Made by a program: the position numbers and the translations under genes
Assembly (NCBI GenBank): GCA_003650865.1
Contig: QMSN01000089.1
Coordinates: 1 to 5,106 of the forward strand
Direction of reading: 5' to 3'
From: Thermoprotei archaeon
GTDB lineage: Archaea > Thermoproteota > Methanomethylicia > Nezhaarchaeales > WYZ-LMO8
DNA length: 5,106 nucleotides
Notes under the pieces: generated by a model
Told to the model about the DNA's origin: nothing
The model's input: only the letters and a program-made list of their open reading frames with translations
The model's database searches: none
Shown here: one piece after another, positions 1 to 4,663 of the stretch
Numbering within the stretch: position 1 is the first letter of the stretch
How the letters are laid out: each line of letters opens with the position of its first letter

Positions 1-10
1 ACTTGGATAA

Positions 11-133
11 TCAAGGAAAATCAGAGGGATTTATTATTTCTGCGTCTGGAAAGAACTTTTTAATAAGCATGATTTCCTTTGCCTCTCTAGGAGAGCCATA
101 AATTTCCATCGGATGAGCATAGTAAATGCGCAA
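11..133 (-). pseudogene. Second gene of left module, short or truncated, unknown function
   Basis: This 40-codon reading frame opens with TTG at 133-131, preceded by a purine-rich GAGGAGG ribosome-binding site inside the end of the upstream gene, whose stop is 6 nt away. The product begins MRIYYAHPMEIYGSPREA and ends IINPSDFP. It matches the start of the ORF at 4981-5106 (YYAHP, EIY, RE, EIINP shared), so it is the first part of a longer protein family. The pattern strand (IYYAHP), helix (about residues 14-28), strand (AEIINP) looks like the start of a Rossmann-like fold; any kinship with nucleoside deoxyribosyltransferase-like proteins is a guess. The frame stops with TGA at 13-11, just past the conserved IINP. 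Dropping one C of the CC pair at 15-16 would let it continue as DFLDYPS to the window edge, so I read it as a frameshifted gene or sequencing error rather than a complete 40-aa protein. Confidence 0.5.
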
Positions 134-139
134 AGACCG

Positions 140-391
140 TTATTCCTCCTCTTCATCACCTAAAGGTTTGAGGATAGCCATTACATATTTCCTTCCAACT
201 TGTTCAACGCCTAGGTCTATCAAACCTTGTTTAAAAGCTTGAAACAATATTTCATCTATCTCCTCAGCACTATAACCTAGACCTTCTAGAAAATGTCTAA
301 ATTCTCGCTCTGTTATTATCTTCTTTTTGTAATGACCAAACAGCTTATCAATAATACTTCTTGATTCCTCGGAGGAAAACTGTCGACTCAT
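140..391 (-). CDS. Small charged protein, possible winged-helix, first gene of left module
   Basis: An 83-aa soluble protein of unknown function. The frame is open further upstream to a GTG at 430, but I choose the ATG at 391-389: it has GGAG 7 nt upstream, a TATA-like box lies about 35 nt before it, and its product (MSRQFSSEES) aligns end to end with the paralogue at 4726-4975 (MTRLF-SDEE). Shared blocks are SxEExxSII, HYKK, EREFxxFL, a G-(F/Y)-S-x-(E/D)-(E/D)-I segment and FQA(F/Y)K. The helix-rich middle (about residues 7-56), followed by a short strand-like part (residues 62-76) and an acidic DEEEEE tail, resembles a small winged-helix DNA-binding domain, but no family is certain. It is followed after 6 nt by the module's second gene. 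Base composition is clearly more AT-rich than the central genes (20 G/C in the first 60 bases of the window against 30 of 60 in the mtnA line 3541-3600), suggesting foreign origin. Confidence 0.75.
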   Translation of the reverse strand: MSRQFSSEESRSIIDKLFGHYKKKIITEREFRHFLEGLGYSAEEIDEILFQAFKQGLIDLGVEQVGRKYVMAILKPLGDEEEE

Positions 392-410
392 AGCTCTCCA
401 CAGAAGTATT

Positions 411-476
411 AATAAACCGCTTAAAAACACATAAATGAAAAGTGATGGTGCGGCCGCCGGGATTTGAACCCGGGTC
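411..476 (-). repeat. 66-bp inverted repeat, left copy (tRNA-Gly 3' part plus flank)
   Basis: Read on the minus strand, 476 to 411 matches the plus strand 4633-4698 with only two mismatches (429 and 419). The first 47 nt are identical. It covers the tRNA variable loop end, T-arm, acceptor 3' strand, CCA, a T-rich downstream segment and the TATA-like box of the next gene. Identity extends about 30 nt past the mature tRNA end, well beyond what isoacceptor similarity requires. Confidence 0.9.
421..429 (-). promoter_or_regulatory. TATA-like box of the left two-gene module
   Basis: The minus strand reads TGTTTTTAAGCGG here, an A/T-rich box about 35 nt before the ATG at 391. The same GTTTTTAAG occurs in the right copy at 4681-4689. 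The neighbouring T-runs (CTTTTC, GTTTTT) may also terminate the tRNA transcript. Confidence 0.4.
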
Positions 477-538
477 CGCAGCGCTCTGCGCCTTGGCTTG
501 GCAGGCTGCCGTCCTAGTCCAGGCTAGACTACGGCCGC
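446..538 (-). tRNA. tRNA-Gly(GCC) with a 15-nt intron and encoded CCA
   Basis: The minus strand folds as a full cloverleaf. The acceptor is GCGGCCG/CGGCCGC (7 bp), followed by U8-A9. The D-stem is GTCT/AGGAC-type with the GG of the D-loop, the anticodon stem is GCAGC/GCTGC, and the variable loop is GGAC. The T-stem is CCGGG/CCCGG with loop TTCAAAT, then discriminator A73 and CCA at 448-446. After intron removal the anticodon loop is C-U-GCC-A-C, so it reads GGC/GGU glycine codons. It faces left, away from the central genes; the other glycine isoacceptor at 4567-4663 faces right. A TATA-like box lies about 30 nt upstream. Confidence 0.96.
484..498 (-). other. 15-nt BHB intron in tRNA-Gly(GCC), position 37/38
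   Basis: The intron AGCCAAGGCGCAGAG sits between A37 and C38. The core helix is CTGC (nt 32-35) with intron GCAG. The bulges are CA^A and AG^C, each cut between the second and third base as the archaeal splicing endonuclease does. The anticodon stem is the outer helix, and the inner part GC-CAAG-GC is minimal. Its removal leaves a 7-nt anticodon loop. Confidence 0.9.
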
Positions 539-564
539 GTGCAGTAGAGATGGTTTGTAAGCCC

Positions 565-574
565 CATTATAGCT
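565..574 (-). promoter_or_regulatory. TATA-like box of tRNA-Gly(GCC)
   Basis: The minus strand reads AGCTATAATG, centred about 31 nt upstream of tRNA position 1 (538), the usual archaeal TATA distance. It lies within the 42 nt between the stop of the 145-aa gene and the tRNA. Confidence 0.5.
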
Positions 575-580
575 TTTTTC

Positions 581-1018
581 CTAGCTCTTTGCGTTCTTCA
601 GTCTTCTCAGTGCCTCCTCTATCTTGGATAGGTGCCTTGAGTAATACACAGCTTCGCTTGAAACCTCCACGAGAACACCCTTCTCCACGACTAGGTGTAT
701 GACCTCGAGGTTTTCGCCAGTCACTCTCTTGGCCTGCTCAGCCATTACGTGTAGCTGTGTGCAGTGAGGCGAGCCATCCATCGTCAGCACCGTTATGGAC
801 TTCGGGTGCGAGTAGGCTATTATCGTGGCTATCTTGAAGCCCACCTTGTCTAGGTGCTCCTCGCTCATGCACACCTTGAGAGGGGTCTTGCCCCTCGAGA
901 CCTCTTCGTAGATGTCTGGGTGCTCTCTTGGGAGGCAGCTGCTGTATATGAGCAGGTCTTTACCCCTAACCTTGTTGCTGGTGACGCTTATTGAAAGCAG
1001 GTTGGAGCTGAGCTGCAT
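581..1018 (-). CDS. Unrecognised conserved-looking 145-aa cytosolic protein
   Basis: The protein has 145 aa, no signal peptide and no membrane segment. I do not recognise the family with certainty. It has three cysteines: Cys28 (LLIYSSCLPREHP), Cys50 (LKVCMSEEH) and Cys86 (MDGSPHCTQLHVMAEQA). Histidines 33, 55, 71, 85, 90 and 108 lie near them. The middle alternates strands and helices: IATIIAYS (63-70), SITVLTMDGSPHC (74-86), a helix at 88-100, then LEVIHLVVEKGVLVEVS (104-120) and a C-terminal helix (123-142). The DGSPHCxQLH segment looks like the functional site, perhaps a metal or iron-sulfur ligand set or a reactive Cys; this is inference. The ATG start at 1018 fits the divergent layout with the MFS gene 58 nt away. 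The stop lies 42 nt before tRNA-Gly(GCC). Confidence 0.8.
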   Translation of the reverse strand: MQLSSNLLSISVTSNKVRGKDLLIYSSCLPREHPDIYEEVSRGKTPLKVCMSEEHLDKVGFKIATIIAYSHPKSITVLTMDGSPHCTQLHVMAEQAKRVTGENLEVIHLVVEKGVLVEVSSEAVYYSRHLSKIEEALRRLKNAKS

Positions 1019-1034
1019 GAAGCTATTTATGAAG

Positions 1035-1048
1035 GTTTAGGGTTAAAC
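1035..1048. promoter_or_regulatory. Palindrome GTTTA-N4-TAAAC between divergent genes
   Basis: The 58-nt gap between the divergent starts at 1018 (minus) and 1077 (plus) contains GTTTAGGGTTAAAC, a perfect 5+5 inverted repeat. It is centred about 23 nt from the minus start and 35 nt from the plus start. Each half-site is A/T-rich enough to act as a TATA-like element, so it could be a shared bidirectional promoter core, a regulator site, or both. Confidence 0.35.
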
Positions 1049-1076
1049 GCTTAGCTCTGCTTGGGGTCTTAGGGTC

Positions 1077-2243
1077 ATGGCGAAGCGCGGTGTTGTCGCT
1101 CTAGCGACCTCAATGTTCGTGATATCGACCTCCATGGGCATAGCGAACCCGATAGTGCCCCTATACGCGGAGAAGCTGGGTGCCACATACACCGACCTGG
1201 GGCTTATAGGGGTTGCGTGGTCAGCTCCCTACATCGTTTTCCCAGTGCTAGCTGGCATGTGGAGTGACAAGATAGGCAGGTTGAGGTGCTTCCTCGTAGG
1301 GGTCTTGACGAGCACCATAGTCCCCCTATTGTTCCTGCTGTCCTCATCTCCTCTCCACATAGCTCTCACTAGGCTCTTCCACGGGATTGGGATGTCATTT
1401 CTATGGGCTCCTGGAGAGGCTTTCATATCAGACGTAACCTCTGAGGAGGAGAGGACTAGGTACCTAGGCTTCTTCAATGCCTCGTGGGCTCTAGGCTTCT
1501 TCCTTGGGCCCATGATGAGCGCCCTTATAGTCGACGAAGTGGGGTATGTAGGGGTGTTCTTGCTCTCCTTCTCAGTAGGAGTCTTCTCAGCGCCGATACT
1601 CCTCGCGGCTAAGGAGCCTAGTGGCGTAAAGCAACGAGCTCAAGTAGGTGTGCTTAAGCAAGTCAAGAAGGCTGTAGCTAGGGGGTTGCCCTTCTACGTC
1701 GTAATAACGGCTTCAAGCATAGTCCTAGCCATAGTCTACAGCCTCTATCCAGCGTACCTCTCAGACATGGCTCTAAGCGACTCCGAGGTCTCTACGATCA
1801 TAGGCATACTGGCCGCTGCGAGAGCCCTAGGCTTCTGGTCTATGGGTGTTGTGCCGCACCTAAACGAGTTAAAGGCCATAGCCGCTGGCCTAGCCATGCA
1901 GGTAGCTGCATCACTACTCATAGTTGAGGCTTGCGGCTTCCTCCCGGTAGCCTTGATCATAGCTCTCATAGGCTACGCCGCTGGCATACAGATACCGTGC
2001 GCAACATCCCTCATATCGAAGAAGCTTAGGCGGGAAGTAGCGGTATCTCTAGGGGTTTTGGAGTCCATGTTCGGAGTTGGCTGGGTCATAGGGCCCGGCA
2101 TAGGAGGCTTCTTAGCTGACTACACGTCGTGGAGCGGGGCGCCCTACGTCTTCATGGGCTTGGTAAGCTTAGCATCGCTAGCTTACTTCTTAATGTCAGC
2201 TATGCGAGCAAGCCAAGAAAAACAACGAGAACCTAGCCAGTAG
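1077..2243 (+). CDS. Major facilitator superfamily transporter, 12 membrane segments
   Basis: This 388-aa integral membrane protein of the MFS_1 type exchanges or imports a small solute. About 12 hydrophobic helices are visible, near residues 5-27, 42-60, 69-90, 94-114, 128-151, 155-177, 203-226, 237-258, 264-284, 288-308, 322-345 and 353-373. A charged cytoplasmic loop (about 180-202, with KQVKKAVARG) separates the two six-helix halves. The MFS motif A in loop 2-3 is clear: G60-MW-S-D64-K-x-G67-R68. Loop 4-5 has the SDVTSEEERTRYLG segment typical of the family. The start ATG at 1077 lies just before the first helix. deoC follows 31 nt downstream on the same strand, so the solute may be a deoxyribonucleoside or sugar, but the sequence alone does not fix the substrate. 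Drug efflux is the main alternative. Confidence 0.92.
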   Translation: MAKRGVVALATSMFVISTSMGIANPIVPLYAEKLGATYTDLGLIGVAWSAPYIVFPVLAGMWSDKIGRLRCFLVGVLTSTIVPLLFLLSSSPLHIALTRLFHGIGMSFLWAPGEAFISDVTSEEERTRYLGFFNASWALGFFLGPMMSALIVDEVGYVGVFLLSFSVGVFSAPILLAAKEPSGVKQRAQVGVLKQVKKAVARGLPFYVVITASSIVLAIVYSLYPAYLSDMALSDSEVSTIIGILAAARALGFWSMGVVPHLNELKAIAAGLAMQVAASLLIVEACGFLPVALIIALIGYAAGIQIPCATSLISKKLRREVAVSLGVLESMFGVGWVIGPGIGGFLADYTSWSGAPYVFMGLVSLASLAYFLMSAMRASQEKQREPSQ

Positions 2244-2274
2244 CGATAAGAGACTTGAGCTCCTAAGTTAACAC

Positions 2275-2919
2275 ATGTGGCTTGCTAAGAGAATTGACCA
2301 CACAAACGTCAAGCCCTATGCCACGCTCAAGGACGTAGAGAAGCTCTGTAGAGAGGCCTTAGAGCTAGGTGTCAGAGCTGTATGCATAAATCCATGCTAC
2401 GTCAAGTACGCCAAGAATATCGTTGGGGAGAGGGTCTTAGTCTGTGCAGCAATAGACCTACCATTCGGCTCATCCAAGGTCAACGTCAAGGTCAAAGCAG
2501 TAGAGGAGGCTGTGGCTGATGGAGCTGATGAGGTGGACTACGTGGTTAACATAGGCATGCTCAAAAGCGGAGACCTAGATTACGTGGAGAGAGAAGCCAG
2601 AGAGGTGGCTGAAGCGGCTCAGGGCCGAAACGTCAAGGCGATCATCGAGACATGCTACTTAACACCTGAAGAGATAGAGGCCGTGGCGGAGAAGCTCGTG
2701 GGCACAGGAGTAGCCTTCATCAAGACCAATACAGGATTCGGAACTCGAGGAGCAACTGTAGAAGACGTGGAGCTCCTGAAGAAGGTGTTGAAGGGTAAGA
2801 TAGGAATCAAAGCTGCAGGAGGGGTAAGAGACCTCAAAAAAGCTCTAGACCTCATAGATGCAGGAGCCGACATAATAGGCACAAGCACAGCACCACAAAT
2901 ACTGCGAGGACAAGCATAG
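2275..2919 (+). CDS. deoC: Deoxyribose-phosphate aldolase (EC 4.1.2.4)
   Basis: A 214-aa TIM-barrel class I aldolase that splits 2-deoxyribose 5-phosphate into glyceraldehyde 3-phosphate and acetaldehyde in the cytosol, the last step of deoxyribonucleoside breakdown. Visible signatures are IDHT (7-10), CINPCYV (37-43), FPFG-like DLPFGSS (61-67), GADEVDYVVN (83-92, with the acid/base Asp), FIKTNTGF (148-155, Schiff-base Lys150), GIKAAGGVR (177-185, second active-site Lys179) and the phosphate-binding end GADIIGTST (197-205). Length is normal for archaeal DeoC. I keep the ATG at 2275 because IDHT normally starts within about ten residues. No strong ribosome-binding site is seen, and the gene lies 31 nt after the MFS transporter, probably in the same transcript. 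No terminator hairpin is evident after the stop. Confidence 0.96.
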   Translation: MWLAKRIDHTNVKPYATLKDVEKLCREALELGVRAVCINPCYVKYAKNIVGERVLVCAAIDLPFGSSKVNVKVKAVEEAVADGADEVDYVVNIGMLKSGDLDYVEREAREVAEAAQGRNVKAIIETCYLTPEEIEAVAEKLVGTGVAFIKTNTGFGTRGATVEDVELLKKVLKGKIGIKAAGGVRDLKKALDLIDAGADIIGTSTAPQILRGQA

Positions 2920-3093
2920 AGATTACTGCTGTGACAAGCCAAGAGCTTAACTGACTACATAGCAGTCATCAAGCATGCGATCTACGCCAAAGCTCTCCAA
3001 GATTAAGTCACCGCATAGAGAGCCTAGCCTCTCCAGCGCTTCTAGAGCTACGTGGCATCATGTACTGATAGAGTTAAGGCAGTGAGACGAGGT

Positions 3094-3213
3094 TGGTGCG
3101 GGGGGTGGGATTCGAACCCACGAAGGCCTACGCCACGGGATTTGTCATCTCCTCCGGCCTCGAGCGGATGGAGATCTTAAGTCCCGCCCCTTTGTCCCCT
3201 CGGGAACCCCCGC
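3094..3213 (-). tRNA. tRNA-Leu(TAA) with a 34-nt intron and encoded CCA
   Basis: A class II tRNA on the minus strand. The acceptor is GCGGGGG/CCCCCGC, the D-stem CCC/GGG, and the anticodon stem CGGGA/TCCCG. A 14-nt variable arm has a GGC/GCC stem, the T-stem is GTGGG/CCCAC with loop TTCGAAT, and it ends in A73 and CCA at 3096-3094. The spliced anticodon loop is C-U-UAA-G-A, reading UUA/UUG leucine codons. The long variable arm and the GCGGGGG acceptor fit leucine. The intron lies at the canonical 37/38 site. It is divergent from mtnA. Confidence 0.95.
3142..3175 (-). other. 34-nt BHB intron in tRNA-Leu(TAA), position 37/38
   Basis: The intron lies between G37 (3176) and A38 (3141). The core pairs positions 33-35 (TTA) with intron TGA, using one G-U pair. 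The fourth core pair is a C-C mismatch, so the core is imperfect. Bulges are AG^A and AA^A. The inner stem is strong: TCTCC with GGAGA, then a bulged A and TCCG with CGGA around an 8-nt loop. Removing it leaves a normal 7-nt anticodon loop. Confidence 0.85.
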
Positions 3214-3240
3214 CTTCAGTTGCTGTTTTTAGGTGAGGTG

Positions 3241-3248
3241 TTTAAAAA
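3241..3248 (-). promoter_or_regulatory. TATA-like box of tRNA-Leu(TAA)
   Basis: The minus strand reads CTTTTTAAAC, centred about 31 nt upstream of tRNA position 1 at 3213, the expected archaeal promoter spacing. Confidence 0.55.
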
Positions 3249-3296
3249 GTTTGATGTTGCTTTAGGCTCTGCCCGCCTTTTGTGGGGTGGTAAGGG

Positions 3297-3302
3297 TTTA
3301 AG
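3297..3302 (+). promoter_or_regulatory. TATA-like box of mtnA
   Basis: TTTAAG within GGGTTTAAGG lies about 36 nt before the mtnA ATG, giving a predicted transcript start within about 10 nt of the ATG, so a short or absent leader. A G-rich GGTGGTG (3328-3333) just before ATG is a possible ribosome-binding site. Confidence 0.4.
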
Positions 3303-3335
3303 GTTTCTCTTTGTCGATGTATATTTGGTGGTGCT

Positions 3336-4444
3336 ATGAGCGTTTTAGGCGACTTCTACAGCATTAGAAGCGTCCTTTGGAGCGATGGTGCGGTTAAGCT
3401 TCTAGATCAAAACGCCATTCCGTGGGAACTCAAGTACGTGGAGTGTAGAAGCGTTGAGGATGTGGCTAAGGCTATTAGGGACATGACTGTTAGGGGTGCC
3501 CCCGCCATTGGTGTGGCAGCTGCCATGGGCATTGCGCTAGCAGCAGTCAGCTCTAAGGCTACAAGCCTAGAGGAGTTTATGAAGGATATCGAGAGAGCAG
3601 CCCAGCTCCTCGCAAGCTCTAGGCCTACTGCGAGGAACCTGTTCTGGGCTATTGAGAGAGCACTGAGAGCTGTTAAGAGGGCGAGAAGCGTGGATGAAGC
3701 TAAGCGCTTGGCGTTAAGCGAGGCTTTGAGGATGGCTGACGAGGACGTAGAGGTTAATAGGAGGATGGGTGATGTTGGCGCCGACCTGATAGACGATGGG
3801 GACACCGTGTTGACCCACTGCAAACAGCTGGGCTGAAGCTCAGCTGGCAGATTGCTGGTGCACTAGCAACTGTTGGTTATGGGACAGCCCTAGGCGTCAT
3901 TAGGAGTGCTGTGGCTAAAGGGAAGAGGGTTAAGGTGATAGCCACTGAGACTCGTCCTAGACTTCAAGGGGCTAAGCTGACAGTCTTCGAGCTCCTAAAG
4001 GATGGATTTGACGTCACGCTCATAACGGACAACATGGTCGGCTACGTCATGAGCAGGGGCATGGTGAACAAGGTCGTAGTTGGAGCTGACAGAGTGCTTA
4101 GGGATGGGCACGTCATAAACAAGATAGGAACCCTCACCCTAGCCGTAGTGGCCAAGAGGTTTGAAGTGCCCTTCTACGTCGCAGCGCCCTCATCGACGTT
4201 TGACTTAGAGACCAAGGTTGAGGACGTAGTGATAGAGCACAGGGATCCAAGCGAAGTGCTCGTGGTCAACGAGAAGCCAATAACGTTGTCAGAAGTCAAA
4301 GTCCTAAACCCAGCCTTCGACATAACACCTCCAGCCCTCGTAACAGCAATAATAACCGAGAAGGGCCTCATAAAGCCACCATACGAGGAGAGCATACCGA
4401 GGATCATAGGGGCTCAGCAAGATTTATCGGAGCCCACCACCTAG
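3336..4444 (+). CDS. mtnA: Methylthioribose-1-phosphate isomerase, split by an mRNA intron
   Basis: The enzyme interconverts 5-methylthioribose 1-phosphate and 5-methylthioribulose 1-phosphate in methionine/MTA salvage (EC 5.3.1.23), and belongs to the eIF2B-like sugar-phosphate isomerase family. Taken as join(3336-3823, 3853-4444) it is 359 aa, a normal length. Landmarks are RSVLW (11-15), MTVRGAPAIGVAAA (50-63), RPTARNLFWAIER (96-108), THCNAGALATVGYGTA (from 160) with catalytic Cys162, ETRPRLQGAKLT (from 195), DNMVGY, GADR with catalytic Asp242, NKIGT (252-256) and AAPSSTFD. The Cys-Asp spacing of 80 equals Cys160/Asp240 of Bacillus subtilis MtnA. Without splicing, translation stops at TGA 3834-3836 after 166 codons. 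The downstream frame at 3911 is not a separate gene; its apparent GTG start is Val inside AVAKGK. RGAPAIG favours MtnA over ribose-1,5-bisphosphate isomerase. A pseudogene is the alternative, but the rest of the frame is intact. Confidence 0.9.
3824..3852 (+). other. Candidate 29-nt BHB intron in mtnA mRNA
   Basis: The core helix is CTGC (3818-3821) with GCAG (3847-3850). The bulges are AA^A (3822-3824) and AT^T (3851-3853). The inner hairpin is CAGCTGGGC (3825-3833) with GCTCAGCTG (3838-3846), 9 bp with one G-U, closed by TGAA. Canonical cuts between the second and third bulge bases remove exactly 3824-3852 and join AA to T, giving AAT (Asn163), and restore HCNAGALAT. The length is not a multiple of three and contains an in-frame TGA. 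The outer helix in the exons is weak (only CCA with TGG, offset by 2 nt), so this is a relaxed motif of the kind cut by crenarchaeal heteromeric splicing endonucleases. Confidence 0.85.
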
Positions 4445-4454
4445 ACAAGCACAG

Positions 4455-4514
4455 GCGATGAAAGGTCAGAGTTAAGATGAGCCCCCACGCGATGATTGGA
4501 AGGCATTAGGCTGA
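4455..4514 (+). ncRNA. Candidate C/D box sRNA (double guide)
   Basis: The order is GCGATGA (C, 4455-4461), 15 nt, ATGA (degenerate D', 4477-4480), 8-nt spacer, GCGATGA (C', 4489-4495), 15 nt, CTGA (D, 4511-4514). This matches the layout and roughly 60-nt size of archaeal 2'-O-methylation guide RNAs. C and C' keep the GATGA needed for the kink-turn but have C instead of U at box position 2. D' lacks the initial C, the guides are slightly long, and no terminal stem is visible. It lies between the mtnA stop and the tRNA-Gly(TCC) promoter. A chance or regulatory tandem repeat is the alternative. Confidence 0.35.
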
Positions 4515-4522
4515 GCCCCCAA
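4455..4522 (+). repeat. Two tandem 34-bp units with conserved ends
   Basis: Unit 1 (4455-4488) and unit 2 (4489-4522) both begin GCGATGA and end TGAGCCCCCA plus one base. The 15-nt middles differ (AAGGTCAGAGTTAAG and TTGGAAGGCATTAGG). Conserved ends with variable centres suggest function rather than simple duplication. Confidence 0.7.
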
Positions 4523-4530
4523 CAAAAACT

Positions 4531-4540
4531 AAAAATTAAA
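4531..4540 (+). promoter_or_regulatory. TATA-like box of tRNA-Gly(TCC)
   Basis: AAAAATTAAA within an A-rich stretch, centred about 31 nt upstream of the tRNA start at 4567, as for the other two tRNA genes here. Confidence 0.55.
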
Positions 4541-4566
4541 GCCCTACAACCATAAGTAAGCTGAGA

Positions 4567-4663
4567 GCGGCCGTAGTCTAGCCTGGATTAGGATACCAGC
4601 CTTCCAAGAGGGGAACCTCGAAGACCGCTGGCGACCCGGGTTCAAATCCCGGCGGCCGCACCA
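4567..4663 (+). tRNA. tRNA-Gly(TCC) with a 19-nt intron and encoded CCA
   Basis: A full cloverleaf. The acceptor is GCGGCCG/CGGCCGC. The D-arm is nearly identical to that of tRNA-Gly(GCC), with a G-U at 10-25. The anticodon stem is CCAGC/GCTGG, the variable loop CGAC, and the T-stem CCGGG/CCCGG with loop TTCAAAT. A73 and CCA are at 4660-4663. The spliced loop is C-U-UCC-A-C, reading GGA/GGG glycine codons. From 4633 onward it is identical to the other glycine tRNA, including the downstream flank to 4679. Confidence 0.96.
4607..4625 (+). other. 19-nt BHB intron in tRNA-Gly(TCC), position 37/38
   Basis: The core is CTTC (nt 32-35) with intron GAAG (4620-4623). Bulges are CA^A and AC^C. The inner hairpin is GAGG-GGAA-CCTC (4608-4619). 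The anticodon stem forms the outer helix, so this is a complete BHB motif. Removal leaves a 7-nt loop. Confidence 0.92.

Noticed and set aside
392..430. Extended 96-aa form of the left-module protein starting with GTG at 430
   Set aside because: The extra residues overlap the TATA-like box and have no counterpart in the right copy; the ATG at 391 aligns with the paralogue's start.
442..702. Plus-strand ORF of 86 codons
   Set aside because: It runs antisense through tRNA-Gly(GCC) and the end of the 145-aa gene, with no protein-like features of its own.
2655..2942. Minus-strand ORF of 95 codons opposite deoC
   Set aside because: It is a shadow of the strongly supported deoC frame; the same applies to the minus frames under the MFS and mtnA genes.
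2928..2975. Possible C/D box RNA on the minus strand (TTGATGA present)
   Set aside because: No D box (CTGA) at a suitable distance on that strand.
2975..3085. 36-codon ORF between deoC and tRNA-Leu
   Set aside because: It has no ribosome-binding site or recognisable composition, and is low-complexity Ser/Arg-rich. The gap 2920-3093 otherwise shows only a weak ACTGCT/AGCAGT inverted repeat.
3911..4444. Independent gene starting at 3911
   Set aside because: It is the second exon of mtnA. The codon at 3911 is an internal Val, and conserved MtnA sequence (AGALATVGYGTALGVIRSA) continues upstream to 3853.
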